From: Platanthera guangdongensis
Lineage: Eukaryota > Streptophyta > Magnoliopsida > Asparagales > Orchidaceae
Assembly (NCBI GenBank): GCA_039583875.1
Contig: CM077147.1
Location: 109,910,124 to 109,974,123, forward strand
Length of the DNA: 64,000 nucleotides
Direction: 5' to 3'
How positions within the stretch are numbered: position 1 is the first letter of the stretch; each line of letters opens with the position of its first letter. Of this stretch, positions 12,411 to 22,811 are shown piece by piece. The translations under genes and the position numbers were made by a program. The notes under the pieces are model-generated. The model made no database searches. It was not told the origin of the DNA and saw only the letters and a program-made list of their open reading frames with translations.

Positions 12411-12512
12411 GGAAGAGTTGTTTTCAGGGAATTTATGTGGCTGTTTATTTCTTCCTATAGGATCTGATTGTTCAGATCTCCCCTTGCTGATATAAGGCTG
12501 AGATATAGGTAA

Positions 12513-13493
12513 ACTTGGGGACTAACTCCAAGGTGTACCCGAAAAACTGGGCAGAAGCGTGATTCTGCCATCTTGGTGGCCGGGGAGCCAGGTTGCACAT
12601 AACTAGGTTATGTAAAATTATGTGATCGATTAGGGACTCGGGGAAGTTTGACCCGCGCCTATGGCTTTAATTGACGTGGCAGTGTGAACAACGGGTTAGG
12701 TGGAACCGTACCCTCTCTTTGTGGATCGGTTAAAGAGACCTAAGGTACATGACACTTACTGATGGCATAGATGGAGGGTCTTAGGCTTCGGCCGGAAAGA
12801 CTAAAATGTTCATGATGGTTGTCGTCCTGGGGGCGGAGGTGAAGCCTCGAAATGGACTAGATTCACCGAGAATGTGCCCTGAGAGCACGGGGTGTGTGGC
12901 CGTGCATTCCTATGCTTGTGGTGAAGTGTGCTTAAATTGTACTTTCACTATCATGTTTGATTATACTAATGAATGCAGGGAAGGAGAACCGCTGCCCCGA
13001 TTAAGGGGCGGGGTCGTTTTTATTTGGTTAGCTTTAGCTGAATATTGCCTTGTTTTACCACCATTCGGTGGATTGTTTGAATCGAGGAACAGGTGAGCCT
13101 AGTGGCAAGTAGCAGGCTGAAGCCCTTGATGCTGTGCTGGCCCTTGAAGGCCAAAGCGAAATGTTTGCTTTATTAGGTTCATGTGTGGCCGGCCTGTGTG
13201 CCAAAGTATGGAAAACATGTATTGTTTAAGTAAACACTTGTAAGGCCCTAAGGCCAAGACTTTATTGTATTTTGCTGTCATTCCTACTTTGGTTTTTGTG
13301 GACATACATGCTTTGGTATTTGGTTTCTTATAACTATTTTAAAAGCTTCTGCTAGAATGCTCTGAGTTAGGATGTGTATTCCTATGCTGTTAATTTAGTA
13401 TTCTTATGCAATTCCACTAACTGTCTGTGCAATATGGCATGGGGCCCCGGCTGGACCTTCTGTTATATTCCATGTGACGGATGGGGGTGTTAC
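12513..13493 (+). mobile_element. LTR fragment (R-U5 end) related to Gypsy-2, plus strand
   Basis: Reading rightward, this segment parallels the reverse complement of Gypsy-2's LTR: CTTGGGGACTAAC, GTTTGACCCGCGC, the CCCGATTAAGGGGCGGG block, CGGCCTG, GGCCCTAAGGCC, GGGGCCCCGGC, and finally GACGGATGGGGGTGTTACA at 13493. It lacks its own U3. Its left edge (about 12512) joins Gypsy-1 LTR and its right edge abuts Copia-Ma gag. Frames inside (for example 12806-13096) are not conserved and are not called. Confidence 0.8.
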
Positions 13494-13494
13494 A

Positions 13495-14305
13495 GAAGGA
13501 TTCTTTCCCCTACTTCTTCTTGTGTCATTAACTTTGAAGGCCACGGTGTTTTCTCTTGCCCGAGACTTGCTATTTTTCTACTCCTCCTTCTTGGTAGTAT
13601 ATTGCATTTTGTAAGACAACAGCTTCCCAAATAGGGTTGGTGGAGGGGTATCTGCCAGCTTTGCCACTTCCCTGATGAAACAAATCTTGGTGCACCAGTA
13701 TGTAGTTAGAGATCGTAGGAACTTATCATTAAGCTCATAATTATTGAAGACCTAGCTATGCATCATTTGCTCATTAACTATTATAAAGAATCTTTCATAG
13801 CTGCTAGTTATGCTCTGTTCCTTGGACATCCTGAAGGCCTTATACTCTTGATTTATCATGGACTTCATGTCATCTCTGACCTCTTTAATTCCCTCCATGT
13901 ATACCCCCATAGTGTCCCACATCTCTCTAGTTGTCTTGCAATGCACCAGATTCTTAAATGTGGATTCATCTATGACATAAACAATAATGTTTTGTGCCCT
14001 CTTGTCCAGTGTGGCAAGAATGACCTCATCCTTAGTAATTTCTGAGAATGTCTTTGGTGTCTAGACAGTTGCATCCATTGTTGAGACTTTTATAGGGATG
14101 AAAGGTCCCTCTTTGATAGTGACAAAGATCCTTTGGTCAGATGCCTCCATGAAGAGTTTGACCCCTCTACTTCCAAATTCCAAAGCCTTCCTTTCTGTAG
14201 ATAGGAAACTTCATGGAACCAAGATCCATAAGGTTCCCTCCTGAACCCATAAGTATAATCTGACTGCTACCCTTGGAGATCTACTCAGACTATTAATTCT
14301 ATCTT
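13495..14305 (-). pseudogene. Copia-Ma gag, N-terminal part (truncated)
   Basis: Minus-strand Ty1/copia gag of the UBN2 type. HCKTTREMWDTMGVYMEG and DDMKSMINQEYKAFRM (13752-13946) match the copia capsid core, and upstream pieces include ITKDEVILATLDKRAQNII. Downstream, ELNDKFLRSL and a basic stretch reading VAFKV correspond to the right end of Copia-Md (about 58400-58460). Stops interrupt it. The body is cut at 13494, where the gypsy LTR fragment begins, so protease and pol are missing. Confidence 0.8.
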
Positions 14306-14327
14306 GAGCAACCTCCCTCTGATACCA
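14306..14327 (-). other. Copia-Ma primer-binding site
   Basis: Minus strand TGGTATCAGAGGGAGG matches initiator-Met tRNA and is nearly identical to the site in Copia-Mb (29079). Two bases separate it from the LTR. Confidence 0.9.
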
Positions 14328-14329
14328 TT

Positions 14330-16471
14330 TGAAAGTCTTTGTTTATAAGGGTAGATAAACCTCCAAGTGGGTGGGGGGGGGGGTGAATACAATTCTAGGT
14401 CTTTAGTATGTCTTTTAACTTTTATAACTTAAGGCTGTGAGTGGTGATATACTTCCTATTGCTTTCAAGACATTCACCCAGATGAAATATAAATTTATAG
14501 TCATTCCCCAGATTATGGGTACGTCCACTGTCCCTCCCGCCTTTCTAACAGTGTGTTAGACAACGCACTTCTCCAATATCTCGGCTCCTAAGTGCTTATA
14601 ACACGATCCTGCAAGAGCACTCAGTCTTCTTCAAGATGTACAGCTTAGGCATAAATTCATACAACTCAGTGATCAGAAGATCATCTACCTCAAGCCTAAG
14701 GCCCTACCACTCAGGCTGGGAGGACAGCCCTACCTCAGATACAACAGACCATACAACTCAGGCCAAAGCCCTACACTCAGATTTTTAACAGAATCCTACC
14801 ACTCAGATTCACTCTTGAATCCTACCTAAGATCTATAAGAGATCCTACAATCTCAGCCTTTATAACATAGAGTTACATCTCAGATGCAAAAGGATCTTAC
14901 AAAAAGAATTAGGTTTGATGTTGATTTGACACCAGAGAAATTCTCTGTGTCTTTCTCCTTCTGTCCTGAGAAAGATCAGTCCAGATTTCTTCTTCACAGC
15001 GCCAAAAAACAATCTTTAGGATTTACTCAGCTTGGGTTGTGAAGTGGCCATAGCTAGGTTTAGCCTTTGCTACTCCTTCTTTCTTGTTGTTGATGATGAA
15101 GATGACAACATCAAACAGGAAGAACTTTCAGGTCGATTGATTTGAACTTCACCTTCTTGTCTCAGCAATAATGGCGAGGAAGACGATGAAGATCTGTCGC
15201 TTTTCAAAAAGACAAAGCCCTAAAAGTTAATTCGATTCTGCTGATCTCATTCCTTTTATCTTCCGTCATGCAGTGACTTTCTTGACCTGTGGGCCCAGCC
15301 TTAATTGCTGGTATATAGACTTCCTTTTACATAATATATCATACAGCTAGCCTTCGACACCATCAGCGGTGGATTCCAGCTTTCTTGCAATGTGTTTTAA
15401 TTCAGTTGACATTTTTTTGACATTGGCTAACGTTAGCATCTGTGGACTTAGCCAAATTCTCAGTTCTGTCCCAGGCGTTGAGTGCATTGAGTGAACAAGC
15501 TTCACTCAACGATTCTCAACTTTGCCAACTTTCAGCTTCCTCAGACATTGGGTTCATTGTGTGAAGCCTTCACCACTCAACTCTTTTAGACTTGGCTCAT
15601 CATTATGCATTTAGGTGTTGAGAGTGTTGACTGTGCCTTCCTCACTCAACGCCTTTGGACAACCAAATTCTTCATTTGTCTGAAGACATTGAGTGAGCTG
15701 GCCTCACTCAACGATTTCTGCCTTTGCATGTCTTCTTTATTAGGCATTGAGTGAACTTGCTTCACTCAATGCTTCTGGACTTGTCGATTTTTGCCTTCTT
15801 TCTTCATAGGCTTTGACTGCAACAACATGACTCATTACTTCTGCTCAACTAGCATTGAGTGAACTGGCTTAATTCAATGCTTCTGAACTTAGTCAATTTT
15901 TGCCTTCTTTCTTCTTATGCTTTGACTGCAGTAACATGACTCACACTTCTACTGTCTAGTGTTGAGTGAACTGGCCTCACTCATTGCCTGTGTACTTAGC
16001 AGTAATATTATCTCTGTATCCTGCTGGGCTTTGACTGTCCTATCTTAACTCAGCGCTTTTGTTGTCTGGCATTGAGTGAATTGGCTTCACTCAAAGCCTG
16101 TGGACTTAGCCGTAAAATTACATAGTAGACTGCTGGGCTTTGACTATCCACACCTTACTCGGTGCTTTTTGGCATCTGGCATTGAGTGGCCTGACTTCAC
16201 TCAACACCCCTGGACTTTGGTAGTTTTTAGCCTTTCCAGCATCCATCTTTGACATCTGGTGTTGAGTGAACTGGATTCACTCAATTCCTGTGGACTTAGA
16301 CTGATTTCTATCTCTCCAATCATCTACCTTGTGACAACCTGTCACAACCACTTGGAATACCTGTCCAACCTGCATGCATGAACTTAAACATACATCAAAT
16401 ACAACTATGTGTATACAATTGACTTGTTTGACTTCTACAAATCTGCGACATTGTGAGCAATTGACCCAACA
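14330..16471 (-). mobile_element. Copia-Ma 5' LTR
   Basis: In plus coordinates the LTR runs from TGAAAGTCTTTG to GACCCAACA (TG...CA, 2142 bp). Parts align with the LTRs of Mb and Mc: the G-run GGTGGGGGGG, CCCCAGATTATGGGTACGTCCAC and the CTACCTCAG/CTACCACTCAG run. The right half is U3 with hairpin repeats. No coding region is seen. Confidence 0.85.
15470..16300. repeat. Hairpin repeats in Copia-Ma U3
   Basis: At least seven copies, about 80-120 bp apart, of a hairpin of the form CATTGAGTGAA - 5 nt - TTCACTCAATG, each followed by TGTGGACTTAG-like text. Arm substitutions are often single bases. The repeat resembles the 42-bp hairpin units in Copia-Mb LTR. Confidence 0.85.
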
Positions 16472-16510
16472 GAATTGCTATAACAAGGCTATATATGTCC
16501 AAGTATATGA

Positions 16511-16684
16511 CCTTGGAGTGCACTGATCCTCTTTGTGAAGAAGAAGGACAGAAGCTTGCATCTATGCATTGATTATCGAGAATTGAACAAGTTAACAGAT
16601 AAAAACAAGTATCATATTCCACAGATTGATGACTTGTTTAATTAGTTGGTGGGATCGACTCTCTATTTGAAGCTAGATTTCAAT
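16511..16684 (+). pseudogene. Fossil Ty3/gypsy RT fragment
   Basis: Read forward, the stretch encodes [42 protein letters not shown], a stop, then LVGSTLYLKLDFN. This is the RT fingers region of a gypsy element, with one stop. Nothing of the rest of the element adjoins it. It lies in a small patch between Copia-Ma's LTR end and Copia-1. Confidence 0.9.
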
Positions 16685-17067
16685 TGCATTGTGATGCTAT
16701 GATGGATGTGAATACAGAGTTATTAAAAAACAAGTATCATTTTCCACTCTCTTGCATCTATGCTATGATGGATGTGAATACAGAGTTATTCACTAGTCAT
16801 ACAAGAATTGCATTGTGATGCAATTGGCAAGCGTTGCCTACCTAAATAGCTGCATTGTGAGATAAAAGCCAAAACTGACTCATAGTGTTTGTGAAATATG
16901 GATCTTGTCCACTAAGAGGGTTACTCGCCAAACTCTTCGAATTGATATCGCGGGTTATCAGTTTGATAAAAATAGTGAGAGCTTTTGATTAAAGTCCTAA
17001 TTGAAAGATAAATTGTATTTCGAAATGTGGTACTAATTTGCTTTGCTTTTATTCTTGCTGAATTTTC
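16685..17067 (+). other. Scrambled filler and probable Copia-1 leader
   Basis: The first part (16685-16825) repeats fragments of its surroundings: CTATGATGGATGTGAATACA occurs twice (16696, 16762), CTTGCATCTATGC and AACAAGTATCAT recur from the fossil RT, and ATTGCATTGTGATGC occurs twice. The second part leads into Copia-1 gag. GGTTATCAGTTT at about 16962 may be a decayed primer-binding site. The Copia-1 5' LTR cannot be delimited. Confidence 0.5.
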
Positions 17068-17871
17068 ATGGCATGTGGTTCACACTCCACCCTATCACTT
17101 AGAGAGATCCTTGAGAAGGAGAAGCTGAGTGGTACAGATTATTTGGACTGGTACAGAAACCTGAGAATTATTCTCAGGAAAGACCGCAAGCTCTATATTT
17201 TGGAAGAGATATCACCTAATGGGCCTGCCGGGAATGCACCTCGTGTAGATAAAAATACTTATAAGATGTATCTTGATGACTCCTCAAACGTCAAATATCT
17301 CATGTTAGCGACCCTGAACTCTGAGCTTCAGAAGCAACATGAGAACATGGGTTGTAAGGACATTGATGAGCATCTAAAGAAACTATTTCAAGGGAAAGCT
17401 CGTCAAGAGAGATTCGACGTCACCAAGGCATTGTTCCAGTGTAATATGGGTGCTCGGGACCTAGTAGGGACTCACATACTCAAGATGATTGGGTATATCG
17501 AGAACCTTAAAAAACTAGGTTTCCCTCTAGGCCAAGAGTTGGCTACAGACCTGATCCTGCAATCATTGCCAGACAGTTATGAGCAGTTCGTCTTGAACTA
17601 TAATATGAATGAAATAGACAAGATAGTGCCCGAGCTCCTAGGAATGTTGCGAACTGTCGAGATTAATATGAAGAAGGACAAGTATGCTAGCCCCATATTG
17701 ATGGTGCATAAATGCAAGGGCAAGGATACGGGCTACAAGAAGACGATGATGGGACCTAAATTTGGACTGGAGCCCAAGTCTTCTACAATGAAAAGGAAAG
17801 GCTCCGGGAAAGAAGAGAAGCGACACCATTGTGGCAAGGCTGGTCATTGGAGGAGGAATTGTCCTTCATAA
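17068..17871 (+). pseudogene. Copia-1 gag
   Basis: A 267-codon frame starting ATG GCA TGT. The N-terminal half has LSGTDYLDWYRNLRIILRKDRKLYIL, the copia gag entry signature. The middle shows LKKLFQGKARQERFDVTKALF and LPDSYEQFVLNYNMNE. The C-terminus is a lysine-rich stretch and a zinc knuckle HHCGKAGHWRRNC whose first cysteine is replaced by histidine. The frame continues in phase into protease after a stop at 17869-17871. Gag assembles the cytoplasmic particle. Confidence 0.9.
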
Positions 17872-18329
17872 ATTGAGGGTCTGCAGAAGATAACAGGATA
17901 TATGACCTCCACTTCAGGTATATATGTTATAGAGATAAACCTTTCTGCTCCTTCTTCCTGAATAATGGATACCGGATGTGGTTCTTACATTTGTATAAAT
18001 GTGCAGGAACTGGGAATGAGAAGAATACTGAGTAAAGGAGAGGTGGACCTACGCTTTGGCAATGGAGCAATAGTTCCTACCGTTGTCGTGGGGGTAGATT
18101 GTCTTGCTTTGCCCAGTGGGCTTGTAATAGACCTAGATAATTGTTATTTTGTTCCTTACATAACTATAAACATTATATCCATTTCATGTTTGGACATGGT
18201 GGGTTTTTCTTTTATTATTAAGAACAACTGTTGTTCCATATTTAAGAATGATGTTTATTATGGTGTATCCGAAATGTTTAAAGGTCTGTATGTTTTGAAC
18301 TTAAAGCATCTGATCTATAATATTGAAAA
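17872..18329 (+). pseudogene. Copia-1 protease, interrupted by solo LTR
   Basis: The retropepsin site is MDTGCGSYIC (17965), followed by LRFGNGAIVPTV and NIISISCLDMVGF, the copia PR pattern. It is in frame with gag, with stops at 17869 and just before the MDTG. The coding text breaks at 18329, exactly at the TSD GAAAA of the inserted LTR, and resumes at 21796 with the GAG-pre-integrase domain. Confidence 0.85.
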
Positions 18330-18449
18330 TGTAACGTCCCGAATTGCACTAGGCCCCTCGTATGTGTTTTTGAGTCAGGAAAGCTGACTTGGGTTCAGGG
18401 GGAGTGCTGACAACAGGGCAGCACATGTGAAAATGAGGAGAAATCAGTC

Positions 18450-19140
18450 AAGCATAGGACACCGGTAGAGACACGGGCATGTCCCTACCAATGTGGGAGT
18501 GGCCAGCTCTCGAGTTGATGACTCGAGTATGTCCAGAAAAGGACACAGGTAGTGTCACGGGAGTGTCACTACCCGTGTGAAGGGACACAGGTAGAGACAC
18601 GGGCGTCTCCCTACCCATGTACGTGTGTGTCGAGTTGAACTCAACACAGCGTGTCGAGATCGACGAACTTCGTGTCGAGATCGACGAATTGTATGACACG
18701 GGTAGAGACACGAGCGTGTACCTACCCGTGTGTCGTTGTGTCAAGTTGAGCTCGACGAGGCGTGTCGAGATCGACAAGGTGTGTCGACATCCTATGACAC
18801 TTGTAGCGATACGGGCGTGTCTCTACCCATGTGTGTGTCAAGTTAAACTCGACAGAGCATGTCGAGATCGACGAACTATGTGTCGAGATCGATGAATTGT
18901 ATGCCACAGGAAGAGATACGGGCGTGTCCCTACCTGTGTGCTGTTGTGTCGAGTTGAGTTCGTCGAAAGACATCCAGAGAAGTACATGAATAGGGAACAC
19001 GGCCGTGTCATGTGAACACGAGTTGGGACACGGGCGTGCCCCTACCCGTGTCGAGTGTTGAACCGACGCTGAAACCGCCGTTGACGCTTCGCCCGAAGCA
19101 AGACACGGGTAAGGACACGGGCGTGTCCCTACCCATGTTA
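18450..19140. repeat. Palindrome array in solo LTR S U3
   Basis: GACACGGGCGTGTCCCTACC and variants alternate with GTCGAGATCGACGAA. Both are imperfect palindromes, repeated about a dozen times immediately upstream of the TATA box. Confidence 0.85.
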
Positions 19141-19147
19141 GTTTTCA

Positions 19148-19155
19148 TATATAAA
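19148..19155 (+). promoter_or_regulatory. TATA box of solo LTR S
   Basis: TATATAAA followed by AGGGAAGTG and AAACCCTAG, a common plant LTR promoter context, about 135 bp upstream of the first long ATG frame. Confidence 0.7.
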
Positions 19156-19284
19156 GGGAAGTGAAAACCCTAGCCGTTTCCATGCTCATTTCATCTCCTA
19201 TATCCCGAGAGAAACTTCTGTAGAGAAGGAAACTGCTGGAGAAAGTCTTGGAGGAGAAGATCTGCCTTCGACGTAAACGAGAAG

Positions 19285-19344
19285 ATGCCGCCAAGAAGAG
19301 TTACACGATCCATGGGTGGAAATAGTGGAAACGATGGAAATGAG
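19285..19344 (+). CDS. Candidate LTR-encoded gag start exon (solo LTR S), exon 1
   Basis: ATG at 19285 opens 20 codons beginning MPPRRVTRSMGG and ending at a strong donor GAG|GTGAGC (GT at 19345). MPPRR starts are characteristic of plant gypsy Gag, and VTRSMGG resembles the beginning of Gypsy-2's gag frame (VTRSGVG). The exon ends in phase 0. A matching phase-0 acceptor (TTTTTAG|GAG at 21380) leads to a 41-codon open stretch within the same LTR (21380-21505). In a complete element the donor could instead join internal gag. Splicing is inferred, not shown. Confidence 0.45.
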
Positions 19345-21379
19345 GTGAGCTTCCTCCCCTCTCCTTTGGTGCTATATCTGTAGTTATCTCGGTGAGATGT
19401 CGACTCAAAAGAGTCTAGACTTGCGAGATGGTGATTTCCCTCGGAAGAGGCCGTCCTAGGGCTTGTTCTCTAAGGCTAGTTGTGTCTTCAACCTCTCCAA
19501 CCTTCTATGCGGGGATGGGGGATGGTTTCGTGAAGAGTAATGGCCTCATGAGGGTGAATAAGGGTGGTTGATTTCTGGAGGTGATTTTGGAGAATCGACT
19601 TGAGGAGGAAGATGAGCCGATGTCGTTCATTCCTCTTCAAGATGCGTGCAGAATCTGTATTCTGGGTGCAATAATCTTCTTGGCCATTTCAGATGTGATA
19701 TGTCCAGATCCGGGCTTTCGACTAAACACGAAATTTGAGGGCCTTAAAAATTTCCAACGAGTGGTTGTACCCCTTCATGCGAAGTCTGTAGCCACAGGAA
19801 AATCTGAACGAATATGACGTCCGATAAATCCTGTATGCAAAAATTGTGTTATGTACGCAGCGGTCTTCAAGGCTGATTTCAAGTATGATACCTTTGAATT
19901 TGATTTGTGGTCTGAACATAAACGTTGTAGCCCATGGAAAGACCTTTCCATTGATGGGTTACACGTCTTCACCGGATGCATGTAGCTTCGGGAAGCTCCG
20001 GTCAAATTTGCTGTCCAGATTTATTCTGCACTTAAATTCTGTGGTTTATATAATATGAATTTGAATTCGGTGGAATTGATGTTGTAAATTAACTCGAGAT
20101 TTTGGCGAACTGTTTTATGTTAACCACCGTAGTGCTATGAATGATTAGGATTACTAATTTGATTTCATATATCTGAATTGTGAACCAAACTTACTTAAAC
20201 GAAATGACTTGTTAGAAATTAGTAGATAATTATTTATGTGCATTATGTTATATTATGTTGAAATCATTTGGAATGACATATAGAAGGTTAAACCATGGCC
20301 ACAAGTATGTTCGACGGTTGGATTGAAATTTAGTAGTCCAATACTTAGAGCTTAGTCTCCCTACGGGTAGTATTGCGGAAGGATGTAAGTGCGGTGTTGA
20401 CCGTCACTAGTTGGGTTAGTGTGGAGATGAGGTATAGATGGATGGTTGGGTTGTGTCCTCGTGCTTACTTCTGAGGCCCCTTCCATGCCACGGTGTTGTG
20501 GAATTTGCATGTGGTGTGAGTCGACACATGGTATCGTAATCTTGGGTTAAGTATAATGTGGCAGGTCTACGGGCTCGCCGATCGTCACACCGACGGGAGT
20601 TGACAGTTAGACTTTGTGCGGTTGGACTTGGTCCTCGGTGTTCACGTCCCGGGGCCCCTTCCGTGCCAAGTGAATGGTTGGGTTGTGTCTTCGTGGTTTC
20701 TTCCGAGGCCCCTTCCGGGTCACACCAGGACAGTTCGGGTTGTGTTCTCGGTGCACATCTACCCGAGACCCCACTGGGCCATAATACGCATGAGATCTGC
20801 TGTTGTGTTCTTAGCGTTGAGGTGTACGGAGGCCTAGGTGAAGTAGTGTGAATACCCACCTAGTAGTAGAGATGCCCGCTCTACTGTCACCGCCTGGCCA
20901 CGGCGGTTGATGCCTGAGAGGTTAGCTGCCTGCTCGAATAGTGGGAACTATCGTCTGTGTCAGTATAGCGATTGCTTGTGTGTGATCATGGGTGAGCCAT
21001 TGCATAGCATACATACCATTACATAGCATTGCACAACAAGATCCTCATCGTATAAGTTTGTATGAGCACTCTTATACGATGAGTTACTTTTATGTAACCC
21101 GATCCTTAACTTATAAGCTTGTATGAGCTTCCTTATAAGTTAAGTTACTTTCCTGCTGTAGATACTTATACTTGATAGTTTATTATTGTTTATGTAGAAC
21201 TGCTAGATTATAATGCTATTAATCTTATTGCACCATTACCACCTGCTTTTAGCTATTATTCTATTTATTATACTTGTACCCTTATTCCTTTCTCCACCCG
21301 ATGCCGAGGAGTCGCCGGGGGAGCGGATGTGAAGCCACTTAGTCTTTTCGACTAACGGTTGCTACGTCTTCCTTTTTAG

Positions 21380-21505
21380 GAGGTCACCCCGCAGGTAGAG
21401 CAGCCGCAGACTTTGCAGCAGGACAGGCATGTCAGGACAACAGGGCCTGATGTGACGGTGTTGTCGCTACCATCGATGACGGATGTGAGTGTTGAGCGAC
21501 TCTGA
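21380..21505 (+). other. Candidate second exon in solo LTR S
   Basis: Follows a polypyrimidine tract and AG (TCTTCCTTTTTAG). Open for 41 codons in phase with exon 1 (EVTPQVEQPQTLQQ...), then TGA. It lies 411 bp from the LTR's 3' end. AG|G sites sit at 401-421 bp from the LTR 3' end in the other gypsy-type LTRs here (42108, 13093, 6753). Confidence 0.35.
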
Positions 21506-21795
21506 TGTTGCCCATTTGGGCAATTTTATAGCTGTACTCTGATATTGTAGAAGCATGTTTTAGCTTCTCTTATTTGATGCATTTGGACATATATACTTAG
21601 TGTGGATTTGAATTCTTCTCTTTTATATTATGGTTGGGTTGGCATGTTTATATTGATATTGGTCGTACCCGATGGAATAGACGTCTTGTGGTACAGGTTA
21701 GTCTGTGTGCTAATGCTACCGCAAGGTGACTGTTTCGGGCATAAGACCCCCTTCGTGCCGTGTTTTGGGAACCAGGAAGGGGGTCTTACAGAAAA

Positions 21796-22811
21796 TACTA
21801 AAGACTAAGAATGAATGACTCGAACCCTACGCGTCTTTGGCATTGTTGTTTGGGCCATATAAATGAGAAACGTATATCTAAGCTCCATAGGGATGGTCTG
21901 TTTGACTCATTTGATTATGATTCATTTGAGAGATGCAAATCTTATTTGTTATGCAAGATGACTAAAGTTCCTTTCACTAGCTTCAATGAGAGGGCTGATG
22001 ATCTCTTGGGTATAGTACATAGTAATGTTTGTGGACCCATGAGTTATATGGCTAGAGGTGGGTTCTTCTACTTTATTACATTTACTGATGATTTCATTAG
22101 ATACAAATACGTGTATCTTATGAAGTGCAAATCTGAAACCTTTGAAAGGTTCAAAGTGTTTAAAAGCGAAGTAGAAAACCTTTTGGGTAAGAAGGTTAAA
22201 GCACTCCGATCTAATCGAGGTGGCGAATACCTAAGTCATGATTTTATTAATCATCTAATAGAGTGTAGTATTGTATCACAGCTCACTCCACCTAGAACAC
22301 TACATCATAATGGTGTGTCTCAGAGGAGGAATCATACTTTGTTAGACATAGTACGGTCGATGATGAGTCATGCAGATCTGCCTATTTCCTATTGGGGCTT
22401 TGCTCTAGAAACTACTTCTTTAACATTAAATCGTGCTCCAACGGAATATGTTCTAAAGATACCATATGAGATATGGACTGGGAGCGTACCAGTATATCGT
22501 TCATTAAGGTTTGGGGCTGCGAGGCATACGTGAGATGTAAAATGCCCGATAAGCTGGAATCCAAATCAGATAAGTGTTATCTTATGGGGTATCCTAGGGA
22601 AATCAAAGGGTACTGTTTCTACCTACAGTCCGAGGGAAAAGTGTTTGTCGCAAGGACTAGTGTCTTTCTTGAGAAAGAGTTCATAAGTATAAAGACAGCA
22701 AGGGTTGAACTTGAAGAAGTTCAGGAACCACAAACAATGAATGAATCAGAATTGGAACCTGAGTCAGGACAACAAGTAGTTGTTGCTGGAGAACCTGCTG
22801 AGGAAATATAA
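21796..22811 (+). pseudogene. Copia-1 integrase
   Basis: GAG-pre-integrase zinc region (LWHCCLGHINEKRISKLH then CKSYLLCKMTK), then the catalytic core with FTDDFIRYKYVYLM and RSNRGGEYLSHDFINHL. In the usual RSDRGGE motif the aspartate is replaced by asparagine, so the active site is damaged. A frameshift at about 22490 moves the frame. The continuation (22473-22811) has KVWGCEAYVRCKMPDKLESKSDKCYLMGYP, then an acidic linker ending in TAA at 22809. Confidence 0.9.

Larger units (their letters stand above)
6333..12512 (-). mobile_element. Gypsy-1 5' LTR, very long, truncated at its outer end
   Basis: The LTR starts (in plus coordinates) with TGTAAGACCCCG beside the primer-binding site and continues through AT-rich repeats (7700-10950), a GC-rich leader block (11110-11330) and the palindrome array. 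Its last recognisable match to the left LTR is at about 12510, about 110 bp short of the expected end, where Gypsy-2-like LTR sequence begins. The inferred full length is about 6.3 kb, long for a gypsy LTR. The interval 6333-11181 cannot be checked against the left copy because that part is outside the window. No host gene is apparent in it. Confidence 0.6.
18330..21790 (+). mobile_element. Solo LTR S (Ty3/gypsy type) inserted in Copia-1
   Basis: A 3461-bp unit starting TGTAACGTCCCG and ending GGGGGTCTTACA, flanked by the 5-bp duplication GAAAA (18325-18329 and 21791-21795). No internal region is present, so it is the product of LTR-LTR recombination. The U3 holds a palindrome array, then TATATAAA (19148). 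Frames at 19581-19817 and 20416-20859 have no homology I recognise and are not called. A direct repeat CTTATACGATGAGTTACTT / CTTATAAGTTAAGTTACTT lies at about 21050-21150. Confidence 0.95.

Noticed and set aside
12806..13096. Plus-strand 96-codon frame
   Set aside because: Lies in LTR R-U5. The homologous Gypsy-2 LTR does not keep the frame.
20416..20859. 147-codon minus frame with plus-strand counterparts inside solo LTR S
   Set aside because: Low-information Thr/Ser/Arg-rich text from repeated GAGGCCCCTTCC-type phrases. No homology seen and no conservation available.
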